Positions 16,529 to 24,055 of a DNA stretch of 64,000 nt are shown piece by piece; the stretch's first letter is position 1, and the number at the start of each line of letters is the position of its first letter. Position numbers and translations under genes: made by a program. The notes beneath the pieces are model-generated. The model saw only the letters and a program-made list of their open reading frames with translations, was not told the origin of the DNA and ran no database searches. The DNA is from Hymenobacter edaphi (GTDB taxonomy: Bacteria > Bacteroidota > Bacteroidia > Cytophagales > Hymenobacteraceae), in the NCBI RefSeq assembly GCF_003258365.1, contig NZ_QHKM01000009.1, forward strand, positions 105,423-169,422, written 5' to 3'.

Positions 16529-17505
16529 GCCAGCTGCCCCTTCGTTTGCGGTGGCTGGGGCTGCTGGCCGCGCTCTGGCTGCGCAGCCCGGCCCAGGCCG
16601 GCACGGAGCAAGCCCCCGCGCCGACTGCTCAGGGAACTGCCACGCCCGATTCGGTACCGGTGGGCCGCTTCGTGACGCCCACCGTGCGCGTGGGTGAGCT
16701 GGTGGAGTACGAGCTGACCTTCCGCCACGCGCCGGGCCTGAACGTCATCTTCCCCGATTCCACGGCCGCGTTCAAGCCCTTCGAGTACGTGCGCCGCCGC
16801 TACTGGCCCACCCGCACCCGCCAGGGCCTCAGCCTCGACCGCTGCCGCTACGTGCTGCGCACCTTCGCCCTCGATTCGGTGCAGCAGTTGCGCCTGCCCG
16901 TCACGGTGCTGCGCGGCCGCGACTCGGTGCTGGTGTACGGCACCCCGGCCAGCGTGCGGCTGGTGCGCACTGCCCCCGCACTGCCGGCCGAGGCCGAGCT
17001 GCCCCCGCTGCGCCAGGATACCGCCCTGCTGCCGCTGGAAGCGCGCTTCAACTACCCCTACTGGCTGGCCGCCGCCGCCGCCGTGCTCGTGCTGGCCGCC
17101 GTGGTCTGGTGGACGTTCGGGCGCAACCTGCGCCAGCGCTACCGCCGCTACCGCACTGCCCGCAACCACGTCTACTTCCTCGCCCAGTACGCCCGCCACC
17201 TGGAGCGCTTCCAGCTCAGCCGCTCCCTGGCCAACATGGAGCGCGCCATCACGCTCTGGAAAAACTACCTGGCCCGCCTCGAAGACAATTCCCTGAACAC
17301 GCTCACCACCAAGGAAATCGTGGCCCTCTACGGCGGCGACGCCGACGTGGCCACCGCCCTTCGCCTGGCCGACCGCGTCATCTACGGCAACCAGCTGCCC
17401 GACGAAGCCGCCGAGCAAACCGACCACGCCCTCGACGCCCTGCGCCGCTTCGCCGACCGCCGCTACGCCCTGATGCGCACTGCCCAACGCCGCCCGGTGA
17501 GCTAG
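16525..17505 (+). CDS. BatD-like membrane protein of the DUF58 operon
   Basis: 326 residues from the GTG at 16525, which overlaps the DUF58 stop by 4 bases, so translation is probably coupled. A signal peptide (LRLRWLGLLAALWLRSPAQAG) leads into a periplasmic beta domain (about 30-180, FVTPTVRVGELVEYELTF), a transmembrane helix (YWLAAAAAVLVLAAVVWWTF, about 185-205) and a basic, helical cytoplasmic part. Proteins of this layout sit between DUF58 and vWA genes in Bacteroidota Bat operons. Function unknown. An upstream ATG in the same frame (16324) lies inside the DUF58 gene and is rejected. Confidence 0.78.
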   Translation: MSQLPLRLRWLGLLAALWLRSPAQAGTEQAPAPTAQGTATPDSVPVGRFVTPTVRVGELVEYELTFRHAPGLNVIFPDSTAAFKPFEYVRRRYWPTRTRQGLSLDRCRYVLRTFALDSVQQLRLPVTVLRGRDSVLVYGTPASVRLVRTAPALPAEAELPPLRQDTALLPLEARFNYPYWLAAAAAVLVLAAVVWWTFGRNLRQRYRRYRTARNHVYFLAQYARHLERFQLSRSLANMERAITLWKNYLARLEDNSLNTLTTKEIVALYGGDADVATALRLADRVIYGNQLPDEAAEQTDHALDALRRFADRRYALMRTAQRRPVS

Positions 17506-17573
17506 TGCTGGGAATACGGGTATTTCTTTGGGCAGGAACGGCTACGCGGTTCGTCTCGGCGAAGGCGCAGCAC

Positions 17574-18023
17574 CTATTCATAGTGCGTAAGATGTACTAT
17601 TCGGCCGCTTTTGGCGGTAAAAGCTATTTCGAAAGTTCCGCCCACTACGTCACCTCCGGCTGGTAACGTTCCCTGAATAAACCAGAACCCATCCAGTAGA
17701 TACCCTTCGTAGGGGCGCTGCGAAAGGATATTCTCCCTGCCGTATTGCTCGAATAGCACCGGCTCGGCAGCAGCAATAGCTTCGTCCGCCGTTGCTATCT
17801 GTCTCGCAGCACTTGCAGGATAGATCTTTTCAATGCGCAAGCCCTGCTGCAGCCGTTTCCGGGCCTCTTGCTCGCCGATTCCCAGGCCTACCGTCGGCAC
17901 ATTTTTTTGCCTTACCATGATGGCTCCGTAAGCCGGCTCGGCAGCCTGCGTGCTAGCTGGCGCTGCTTGACAGGCCGTCAGCAAAACAACCATCAAAAAA
18001 TAGTGTATTCGGTAAGACGTCAT
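17574..18023 (-). CDS. NTF2-fold immunity-like lipoprotein
   Basis: 149 residues with a lipoprotein signal (YFLMVVLLTAC). The C-terminal half, FEQYGRENILSQRPYEGYLLDGFWFIQGTLP followed by GGTFEIAFTAKSGRIVHLTH, matches the NTF2-fold immunity family (YbbC/YhhH-like) that neutralises polymorphic toxins; no matching toxin gene lies beside it. Base composition is lower in GC than the flanking Bat-type genes, and it lies antisense between the membrane protein gene and the vWA gene of that locus. It is either an orphan immunity gene or a domesticated relative. The motif assignment is from memory of the family. Confidence 0.72.
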   Translation of the reverse strand: MTSYRIHYFLMVVLLTACQAAPASTQAAEPAYGAIMVRQKNVPTVGLGIGEQEARKRLQQGLRIEKIYPASAARQIATADEAIAAAEPVLFEQYGRENILSQRPYEGYLLDGFWFIQGTLPAGGDVVGGTFEIAFTAKSGRIVHLTHYE

Positions 18024-18262
18024 TGCTTAGTCATTCAGCTTCGCTGAGGCTATTCCCGGCTGGTCTAATCACTCACTCGCCCGCAAAAATCCTATTATCA
18101 GCAAGCCGCGTTTTACTTTGTTTAGCCACCAAATATACCTTGGCTGCCTCAGCAGCGCCTGTACCCTCATCTACCAATCTTATTGATGCCTACTTATCCT
18201 CTTCAGCCGATTACCAGGCCGCTCTTTCCCTTTTCCGAGCCTGTTCTGACGCAACCTAAAAG

Positions 18263-18346
18263 CTTCTCGCCCTTTTCGCAGCCCTTTCTGCCGCGCCCGA
18301 AATCGTTCCTACCGCGCCCGAAACGGTTCCTAAACGCTACCTGATT
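18263..18346. repeat. 21-bp-period degenerate minisatellite (4 units)
   Basis: Four 21-bp units in a row. Units 2 and 3 (18284-18304 and 18305-18325) share 16 of 21 bases, including the word CCGCGCCCGAAA; units 1 and 4 are weaker. The period equals that of the arrays at 24571 and 60311. Confidence 0.6.
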
Positions 18347-18413
18347 CGTCCATTTCCGCGGCTCATAACCAGCAGCAGCGGCGCTACCTATTCAAGCTGC
18401 CGCGATGTTGCCG

Positions 18414-18421
18414 TACCTTTC
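18414..18421 (+). promoter_or_regulatory. Near-consensus -7 box of the vWA (BatA-like) gene
   Basis: TACCTTTC, one base off TAnnTTTG, 7 bases before the ATG at 18429. It makes the start at 18429 more likely than the in-frame ATG at 18405, which lies upstream of the box. Confidence 0.45.
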
Positions 18422-18428
18422 AGGCCGC

Positions 18429-19478
18429 ATGAACCAATTCTGGCAGCAGTTCCTGGCCCCACTCTTCGATGGGCTCCGCTACAGCACGCTGGCGGGCTAC
18501 ACCTGGGCCCATCCGCGGCTGCTGTTGCTGCTGCCGGCCGTGGTGCTGCTGTTTTTGCTGCGCGAGGGCCTGGCCCAGCGCCGCCGCGCCAAGCTGGGCG
18601 TGGCCTTCGTGCGGGGGCAGGCCCGCGCCCACTGGAGCGCCCTGCTGCGCTTCGTGCCCGATGTGGTGCTGGCCCTGAGCCTGATGCTGGGCGTACTGGC
18701 CCTGGCCCGCCCCCAGCGCACCGACGAGCGGGTGGAGCAGTCGGGCCGCGGCATCGACATCGTGCTGGCCGTCGACGTGTCGGCCTCCATGGAACTGCAG
18801 GACCTGCAGCCCAACCGCCTCGAAGCCGCCAAGCGCGTGGCTCAGGCCTTCGTGCAGGGCCGCCGCGGCGACCGGATCGGCCTCGTCGCCTTTGCCGGCG
18901 ACGCGTACTCCGTGCTGCCCCTCACCACCGACTACGAGCTGCTGCTGGAGGAGCTGAAGAACCTGCGCCTGGGCCTGATTCCGACCGACGGCACGGCCAT
19001 CGGCACGGCGCTGGGCGTGGCCACCAACCGCCTGCGCACCGCTCCGGGCCGCTCCCGCGTGTGCATTCTGCTCTCCGACGGCGAAAACACCGCCGGCGCC
19101 CTCGACCCGCTTACCGCCGCCCAGCTGGCCCACAGCTTCGGCCTGAAGCTCTACACCATCGGCCTGGGCCGCGACGGGCGCGTGCCCTACGGCCAGGACG
19201 AGCTGGGCCGCCCGCGCTACGTGGAAACCCGCCTCGACGAGACGACCATGCGCCAGATTGCCAGCGCCGGCGAAGGCCAGTTTTTCCGCGCCACCGACAA
19301 CTCCGCCCTGCGCAGCATCTTTGCCCGCATCAACCGCCTGGAGCAGTCCGAAATCAAGCTGACGCGCTACCGCAACACCCACGACTACTACCGCTACTAC
19401 CTCTACTGGTGTGTCGGCCTCTGGCTGCTCTGGCTGGCGCTGAAAAACACCTTCCTGACGAATGCGCTGGAGGACTGA
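18429..19478 (+). CDS. BatA-like von Willebrand factor A membrane protein
   Basis: 349 residues from the ATG at 18429. The order is: N-terminal hydrophobic helices (LLLLLPAVVLLFLL and VVLALSLMLGVLALA), a vWA domain with a complete MIDAS (VLAVDVSASM, then LTTDYELL and SDGEN) and a C-terminal helix (YLYWCVGLWLLWLAL). This is the BatA/BatB architecture of the aerotolerance operon, where the vWA domain faces the periplasm. batB, batC and batD do not follow; YggS does. The gene is cut off from DUF58 by an antisense immunity-like gene. A 9-bp repeat element starts at its stop codon. Confidence 0.88.
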   Translation: MNQFWQQFLAPLFDGLRYSTLAGYTWAHPRLLLLLPAVVLLFLLREGLAQRRRAKLGVAFVRGQARAHWSALLRFVPDVVLALSLMLGVLALARPQRTDERVEQSGRGIDIVLAVDVSASMELQDLQPNRLEAAKRVAQAFVQGRRGDRIGLVAFAGDAYSVLPLTTDYELLLEELKNLRLGLIPTDGTAIGTALGVATNRLRTAPGRSRVCILLSDGENTAGALDPLTAAQLAHSFGLKLYTIGLGRDGRVPYGQDELGRPRYVETRLDETTMRQIASAGEGQFFRATDNSALRSIFARINRLEQSEIKLTRYRNTHDYYRYYLYWCVGLWLLWLALKNTFLTNALED

Positions 19479-19510
19479 CCACGGATTCTCGCAGATTATG
19501 GGCGGATTGT
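19477..19510 (+). repeat. GACCACGGATT nonamer array at the vWA stop codon (left arm)
   Basis: The array GACCACGGATTCTCGC... with CGGATT/AGATT words about every 9-11 bases begins on the G of the TGA stop codon. It is the inverted partner of 19661-19704: GACCACGGATTC (19477-19488) against GAATCCGTGGTC (19690-19701). Confidence 0.7.
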
Positions 19511-19531
19511 ACGGCTTTCGGGGACGATTTA

Positions 19532-19577
19532 AAAAGTAGTGGCGCCCTGATTTCAGGGGCTGCCCCCCGCTACTTTT
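19532..19577 (+). terminator. Terminator hairpin after the vWA gene
   Basis: AAAAGTAG (19532-19539) pairs with CTACTTTT (19570-19577), with an inner CCCTG/CAGGG stem and a T-run at the right end. It lies within the spacer bracketed by the nonamer arrays. Confidence 0.6.
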
Positions 19578-19660
19578 AAGCCGCTTTTGCCCCGGCGCCG
19601 TAGTTTTGCCGACGCGCTGCCCGGACAAACCGAGCCGCCGGCACTTTCCTCCATCGTTCC

Positions 19661-19704
19661 CGAAATCCGTGCAATCCGAACAATCCGTCGAATCCGTGGT
19701 CCGT
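19661..19704 (+). repeat. AATCCG nonamer array (right arm) running into the YggS start
   Basis: Four exact 9-bp periods (CGAAATCCG, TGCAATCCG, AACAATCCG, TCGAATCCG; 19661-19696) followed by TGGTCCG. The GTG at 19696 that I use as the YggS start begins on the last base of unit 4. Confidence 0.75.
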
Positions 19705-20367
19705 CACTTCCAGCAGGAGCTGAGCGGTACCAGCTGCCGGCTGGTGGCCGTATCGAAAACTCACCCTGTGGAACTGATCCGGGAGGCCTACGACGCGGGG
19801 CAGCGCCTGTTCGGCGAAAACCGCGTGCAGGAGCTGACCGCCAAGCAGCCCGCCCTGCCGGCCGACATCGAGTGGCACCTCATCGGGCACCTGCAAACCA
19901 ACAAGGTGAAGTACGTGGCCCCCTTCGTGCACACCATTCAGAGCATCGACAGCCTGAAGCTGCTGCTGGAAATCGAGCGGCAGGCGGCCCGCGCCGGGCG
20001 CGTCATTCAGGGCCTGCTGCAGTTTCACATTGCCGACGAGGAAACCAAGTTTGGCCTCTCCCTGCCCGAAGCCGAGGCCCTGCTGCAGGACGCGGCCGTG
20101 CAGCAACTGCAGCACGTGCGCCTGGCCGGCGTGATGGGCATTGCCACCAACACCGACGAGGAGCCGCAGCTGCGGCAGGAGTTCAGCACGCTGCGCGGCT
20201 ACTTTGAGCAGCTCAAGGCCCGCTACTTCGCCGACGACGCGGGCTTCCGCGAAATTTCCATGGGCATGAGCAGCGACTACCGCCTGGCCATCGAGGAGGG
20301 CAGCACGCTTATCCGCGTGGGCAGCGCCATCTTCGGCCGCCGCGCCTATCCCGCTCCGACGACCTGA
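19696..20367 (+). CDS. YggS/PROSC family pyridoxal-phosphate-binding protein
   Basis: 223 residues from the GTG at 19696. The family features are RLVAVSKTHPVELIREAYDAGQRLFGENRVQEL (PLP lysine in VSK), WHLIGHLQTNKVK, LLQFHIADEETKFGL and, near the end, EISMGMSSDYRLAIEEGSTLIRVGSAIFG. These proteins bind PLP and control PLP and amino-acid balance. The open frame extends upstream to an ATG at 19606, but that part is only the translated 9-bp array; the GTG right after four repeat units gives the normal family length of about 220-230 residues. An in-frame GTG at 19669 is also possible. Confidence 0.88.
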   Translation: MVRHFQQELSGTSCRLVAVSKTHPVELIREAYDAGQRLFGENRVQELTAKQPALPADIEWHLIGHLQTNKVKYVAPFVHTIQSIDSLKLLLEIERQAARAGRVIQGLLQFHIADEETKFGLSLPEAEALLQDAAVQQLQHVRLAGVMGIATNTDEEPQLRQEFSTLRGYFEQLKARYFADDAGFREISMGMSSDYRLAIEEGSTLIRVGSAIFGRRAYPAPTT

Positions 20368-20410
20368 CGTCCACTCGATGGCTTGAGCCCGCAGCAGCCG
20401 CTGAGATTTG

Positions 20411-20474
20411 CGCAGAAGGCGCTGAGCCAGGGATTGGCCAATTCACCATTTCACAATCTCACCATTTCACCGCA
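20411..20474 (+). repeat. Octamer array (TCACCATT, 4 units) before the DUF423 ATG, next to a dispersed 16-mer
   Basis: Four 8-bp units (TCACCATT, TCACAATC, TCACCATT, TCACCGCA; 20443-20474) end one base before the ATG at 20476. Just upstream, 20411-20426 is the reverse complement of the 16-mer at 1949-1964. No Shine-Dalgarno site is visible; the array forms the whole leader next to the start. Confidence 0.75.
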
Positions 20475-20475
20475 C

Positions 20476-20877
20476 ATGACCGCCCGACTCATTTTGCTGG
20501 CCGCCAGCCTGTTTGGCACCCTGGGCGTGGCCCTCGGCGCCTTCGGGGCCCACGGCTACAAGCGCTACCTCGAAGCTGCCATGAGCGCGGCTGATGCCGC
20601 CACCCGCCTCGGCACCTACGAAACGGCCGTGCGCTACCAGTTTTATCACGCGCTGGCCCTGCTGGCCGTGGCGGTATTGCGGCTGCTGCGCCCCGAGCTG
20701 CCCTGGCTGGGCACGGTGGCCTGGCTGTTCGTGGGCGGCATCGTGCTCTTCAGCGGCTCGCTCTACCTGCTCAGCTTCACTGGCATCCGCTGGTTCGGGC
20801 CCATCACGCCCATCGGCGGAGTACTCTTCCTGGCCGGCTGGGGCCTGCTGTTTGTGGCCGCCCTGCGCCTGCCCTAA
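20476..20877 (+). CDS. DUF423 small membrane protein
   Basis: 133 residues from the ATG at 20476. Four hydrophobic helices and the family pattern LFGTLGVALGAFGAHGYK at the start, VRYQFYHALALLAVAVL in the middle and GSLYLLSFTGIRWFGPITPIGGVLFLAGW at the end are those of DUF423 (YgdD-like inner-membrane proteins of unknown function). It is 108 bases after YggS on the same strand and ends at a strong bidirectional terminator. Confidence 0.88.
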   Translation: MTARLILLAASLFGTLGVALGAFGAHGYKRYLEAAMSAADAATRLGTYETAVRYQFYHALALLAVAVLRLLRPELPWLGTVAWLFVGGIVLFSGSLYLLSFTGIRWFGPITPIGGVLFLAGWGLLFVAALRLP

Positions 20878-20897
20878 GGACGCCGCCCGGCCGCCAG

Positions 20898-20943
20898 CGC
20901 AAAACGGGCCCGGCCAGCTGCTGCTGACCGGGCCCGTTTTGCG
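20898..20943. terminator. Bidirectional terminator between DUF423 and DUF1573
   Basis: Perfect 16-bp arms, CGCAAAACGGGCCCGG (20898-20913) and its complement (20928-20943), with a 14-nt loop. The A-run and T-run lie inside the arms, which suits the two convergent genes. Confidence 0.75.
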
Positions 20944-20968
20944 TTGTTATCAGCGCCGCAGCGCCTGC

Positions 20969-21478
20969 TTAGGACTTCTTGCCTTTGGCTTTCACCTTCA
21001 CGTCGCTGTCCTTGGCTTTCACCTTCACGTCGGCAGCGGCGTCAGCGGCCGGGGCGGCAGCCGGGTCGAGCACCTCGCCCACCAGCGACACCATGCTGCT
21101 GCCAGCAGCGGCGTTCGACTCGATGGTCAGCACCTTGTTCTGCATGCCCAGCTTGCCGGCCGAGTTGAATTTGGCCGTTACCGTCCCCGATTTGCCGGGG
21201 GCAATGGGGTCCTTGCTCCAGTCCGGGGTGGTGCAGCCGCAGCTCACGCCGATGTTGGAAATGACCAGCGGGGCAGTGCCGGTGTTCTTGAACTTGAACA
21301 CGTGCTCCACTACGTCACCCTGCTTGATCTTGCCGAAGTCGTACTTCGACTCGGCGAAGGTGATGGCCGGGCCGTTCGCTTTTTCTTTGGCGTTGGCGGG
21401 CTGCACGGCGGCAGATTGGGCCTGAGCGGCAAAACCGGCCAGCGTGAGCGACAGCGCCAGTACAAGTGCTTTTTTCAT
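20969..21478 (-). CDS. DUF1573 secreted protein
   Basis: 169 residues from the ATG at 21478, with signal peptide MKKALVLALSLTLAGFAAQAQ. The Ig-like DUF1573 domain follows: FAESKYDFGKIKQGDVVEHVFKFKNTGTAPLVISNIGVSCGCTTP, with the conserved CGC. The family is abundant in Bacteroidota envelopes; function unknown. The C-terminus is lysine-rich, with the heptapeptide DVKVKAK twice. A near-ideal promoter (TTG, 19 bases, TAAATTTG) lies 30 bases upstream of the ATG, which settles the start against the longer open frame. Confidence 0.9.
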   Translation of the reverse strand: MKKALVLALSLTLAGFAAQAQSAAVQPANAKEKANGPAITFAESKYDFGKIKQGDVVEHVFKFKNTGTAPLVISNIGVSCGCTTPDWSKDPIAPGKSGTVTAKFNSAGKLGMQNKVLTIESNAAAGSSMVSLVGEVLDPAAAPAADAAADVKVKAKDSDVKVKAKGKKS

Positions 21479-21508
21479 GATTGCGGATGAAGTGTGAGAG
21501 GTGGTTAG

Positions 21509-21538
21509 CAAATTTAAGCGTTTCGCGCCGCCGGCCAA
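21509..21538 (-). promoter_or_regulatory. Bacteroidota promoter of the DUF1573 gene
   Basis: On the minus strand: TTG (21538-21536), 19 bases, then TAAATTTG (21516-21509). Both boxes and the spacing fit the -33/-7 consensus. The leader to the ATG at 21478 is about 30 bases. Confidence 0.75.
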
Positions 21539-21575
21539 GAATCGGGCCAAGTGCGTGAAGACCGGATGAACCAAG

Positions 21576-21848
21576 CTACCAAATTCGCACGAGTTTTCGG
21601 GTGCGGGCCTTGGGGCCGTAGCGCCGCGGGTCGGGGCAATTTTCGTAGGCCTGCCGATCCTGCCGGGAAAGCGGCAGGGGCGTAACCGCCGCGGGCGCGG
21701 GTTGGTTTCGCCACACCGAGGGCTGCGTGGCCCGCGCCGGGGCCCCGGGCACGCTCGGGCGGAGCGCCCGCGCAGGCCGGGCCTGAGCCCGCAGGGCGGC
21801 TGGCAGCGTCAGCAACAGGCTCAGCAGAACAAGGTGCGGCAGGGGCAT
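21576..21848 (-). CDS. Small exported proline/arginine-rich protein
   Basis: 90 residues: signal peptide MPLPHLVLLSLLLTLPAALRAQA, then a basic, proline-rich segment (ARALRPSVPGAPARATQPSVWRN) and a short C-terminal motif QAYENCPDPRRYGP. One cysteine in the mature part. I do not recognise the family. It lies between the DUF1573 gene and the helicase gene on the same strand; the spacing to the helicase is 59 bases. Confidence 0.6.
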   Translation of the reverse strand: MPLPHLVLLSLLLTLPAALRAQARPARALRPSVPGAPARATQPSVWRNQPAPAAVTPLPLSRQDRQAYENCPDPRRYGPKARTRKLVRIW

Positions 21849-21907
21849 CAGCAGGACGATTAGGCAGGGTACGGGGGTTCAGCGCCTCAACAGCGCGGCG
21901 GGCGGAA

Positions 21908-23353
21908 TCATTCCGCCTCGCCGTCGACCAGCTTGGCGTTGAAATTCAGCAGGAACAGCTTCTCGGAGGCGCGGGTGACGGCCGTGTACAGCCAGCGGGT
22001 GAATTCGGCGTTGATCATGTCCTCCTTCAGAAAGCCGTGGTCGACGAACACGGCCGGCCACTGGCCGCCCTGGGCCTTGTGGCAGGTAAGGGCGTAGGCG
22101 AATTTCACCTGCAGCGCGTTCAGGTAGGGGTCGGCGCGCAGGGCGGCCATCTTCTCGCGCTTGGTGGTCAGGTGCTCGTAATCGGCCGCCACGGCGTTGT
22201 AGAGGGCCTTGTTGCGGTCGGCAGGGAAGGCCGGGCTTTCGGTGTGCAGGGTATCGAGCAGCAGCCGGGCCTCCAGCTCCGGCTCGTCGGGGTAGTCCAC
22301 GAGGCGCAGGCGGGCATCGGCGAAGCGGCAGCCGAACTCCTCGATGCGGCGCACGATTTTGGTGACTTCCACGAAGTCGCCATTGGCCAGGAAGCCGGCT
22401 TCCGATTCGGCGGGCAGCCAGGTGTAGTTGTTGCGCACCACCATCAGGTAGTCGCCCGCCTCGATTTCGTCCTCGGCGTCGAACAGGGTGCGCCGGATCA
22501 TCTGGTTGTACTGGTTGGCGTTCTTGTTGGAGCGGCAGATGATGGTGGTATTTTCGTGGCCGAAGTGCTTGTAGGCCCAGCGCAAGCCGTCTTCGAGCTT
22601 GTCGCCGCCCATCTTGTAGAGGTCGGGGTAGCCCTTGGTCACGAAGTTGATGCGCGGGGTGGCGTCGGGCGAGCCGGGCGTGGCGTCCTGGGCGTGGCGC
22701 AGCTCCTCGCGCAGCTGGGTGGCGTTCATCAGAATACCCGAGGCCTCGGCCTGGCGCATCACCTGGCGCAGCTCGGCGTCCTGCACGTAGCAGCGGTACG
22801 AGCTGGCCAGCACGCCCGCATCCAGCGCGGGGCTCAGGCTCTGGCCCACGGGCGGCAGCTGGGCCGTGTCGCCGATGAGCAGCAGGCGGTTGGTGGTTTT
22901 CTCGAACACGTAGCCCAGCAAATCGTCGAGCAGGGCGCTTTCGCCGAACGACTTCTCGTTGGAAATCATCGAGGCCTCGTCGACGATGAAGAGCGTCTCG
23001 CCCGAGCGGTTGGGCTGGCGGGTGAAGGCCATGCTGTCGGAGCCGCCCGACTTGCGGTAGATGCGCTTGTGAATGGTGCTGGCGGGCACGCCCGCGTACT
23101 GGGCCATTACCTTGGCGGCGCGGCCGGTGGGGGCCATCAGCACGTACTTGCGGCCCATCTTGTCGAGCCACTTCACCAGGGCGCTGACGACGGTGGTTTT
23201 GCCGGTGCCGGCGTAGCCGCGCAAGAGAAACACCTTACGCCCGGGCAGCTGGTCTTTCAGAAAGCCGTCGAGCTGCCCGAAGAGGGTGGACTGGTCTTCG
23301 GTGGGGTCGAAGGGGAAGTAATGGCGGACGGAGGGTATGCGGGTGGTGAGCAT
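21908..23353 (-). CDS. RecD2-like ATP-dependent DNA helicase (AAA, UvrD C-terminal type)
   Basis: 481 residues. Walker A is GYAGTGKT (residues 46-53), Walker B is FIVDEASM (about 123), motif III is LLIGDTAQLPPVGQS, and the C-terminal helicase motif is AYALTCHKAQGGQWPAVFVD, as in RecD/TraA-type superfamily 1B helicases with a UvrD_C_2 domain. It is shorter than RecD2 (no N-terminal OB and HhH domains). It probably acts 5'-3' in recombination or repair; the partner is unknown. Cytoplasmic. The small exported protein gene follows downstream. Confidence 0.9.
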   Translation of the reverse strand: MLTTRIPSVRHYFPFDPTEDQSTLFGQLDGFLKDQLPGRKVFLLRGYAGTGKTTVVSALVKWLDKMGRKYVLMAPTGRAAKVMAQYAGVPASTIHKRIYRKSGGSDSMAFTRQPNRSGETLFIVDEASMISNEKSFGESALLDDLLGYVFEKTTNRLLLIGDTAQLPPVGQSLSPALDAGVLASSYRCYVQDAELRQVMRQAEASGILMNATQLREELRHAQDATPGSPDATPRINFVTKGYPDLYKMGGDKLEDGLRWAYKHFGHENTTIICRSNKNANQYNQMIRRTLFDAEDEIEAGDYLMVVRNNYTWLPAESEAGFLANGDFVEVTKIVRRIEEFGCRFADARLRLVDYPDEPELEARLLLDTLHTESPAFPADRNKALYNAVAADYEHLTTKREKMAALRADPYLNALQVKFAYALTCHKAQGGQWPAVFVDHGFLKEDMINAEFTRWLYTAVTRASEKLFLLNFNAKLVDGEAE

Positions 23354-23388
23354 TCAGCGAGGTTCCGCTTCGGGAAATGAGCAGGCTA

Positions 23389-23943
23389 TCAATCGAACCG
23401 GGCCGGGTCGATAGCCGCCGTGATTTGTTGTAGCAACGTTTTTTCGCTCCGCGAAAGTCCCAGCCTGGCAGCTCTTTCGGTTGATTTCTGCTTGAACGCA
23501 GCAATGGCCTGCGCCCGATTTTCACTGGTAATAAACCTGCTGCTCAGCGCGTCGATCAGCGCGTTTTGCAGGCAGCTTCGCGGATGCTGCTGCAAATAAC
23601 CGACAAACAGCGGCAGTTTCGCTTCCCACAACGTGTCGCAGGCAATGCCCACTTCCTCCGACTCTTCGCCGTCGCTCCGGCAGGCTACGGCATCGAGCGC
23701 GGCCAGCGAATCCAGGGCAGCCGATTCAATGATGCTCCGAGCCAGTCGGCCGGGGCGGCTCGTACGCATCAGTTCCGCTTTTATTTCCGGGTCGAGGTGA
23801 GGGTCGTTCGGATCAAGGATGTTGGCGGCCGAACCGGGTCGGGCTGCCGTCACCGGATCCGGCGCCGCCCGCTGCTCAGCCGGCTGATCGGCTGCCCCGC
23901 AGCTGCACAACACGGCCAGCAATAAGCTGATTTTGATTCGCAT
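23389..23943 (-). CDS. Putative lipoprotein of unknown function
   Basis: 184 residues with a short lipoprotein signal (MRIKISLLLAVLCSCGA). The mature part is helical and polar: DPNDPHLDPEIKAELM, then a middle section with several cysteines (ACRSDGEESEEVGIACDTLW) and CLQNALIDALSSRF. No family is recognised. It precedes the helicase gene by 35 bases on the same strand and has somewhat lower GC, like the other orphan genes in this window. Confidence 0.65.
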   Translation of the reverse strand: MRIKISLLLAVLCSCGAADQPAEQRAAPDPVTAARPGSAANILDPNDPHLDPEIKAELMRTSRPGRLARSIIESAALDSLAALDAVACRSDGEESEEVGIACDTLWEAKLPLFVGYLQQHPRSCLQNALIDALSSRFITSENRAQAIAAFKQKSTERAARLGLSRSEKTLLQQITAAIDPARFD

Positions 23944-24055
23944 AGCCGAAAGCTAGTCAGAAGAAGGCACCCGGCAAGATCGGGTCATTTTCGCTGATTA
24001 CCGCCCCGCGTGGGCGCCTTAAACGGGCGGCGCGCTGCTGGCTCGGCCCTGCGCC

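Larger units (their letters stand above)
18024..18428 (+). other. 405-base spacer before the vWA gene
   Basis: The left 240 bases are lower in GC than the surroundings and hold no gene that I can support; a 78-codon open frame there has no coding features. The right part contains the 21-bp-period minisatellite (18263-18346) and the promoter box at 18414. Confidence 0.5.

Noticed and set aside
18023..18259. 78-codon plus-strand frame
   Set aside because: No promoter, no family features, and the sequence runs into a repeat; it is likely spacer.
19606..19695. Upstream ATG start for YggS
   Set aside because: The added 30 residues are the translated nonamer array; the GTG at 19696 gives the usual family length.
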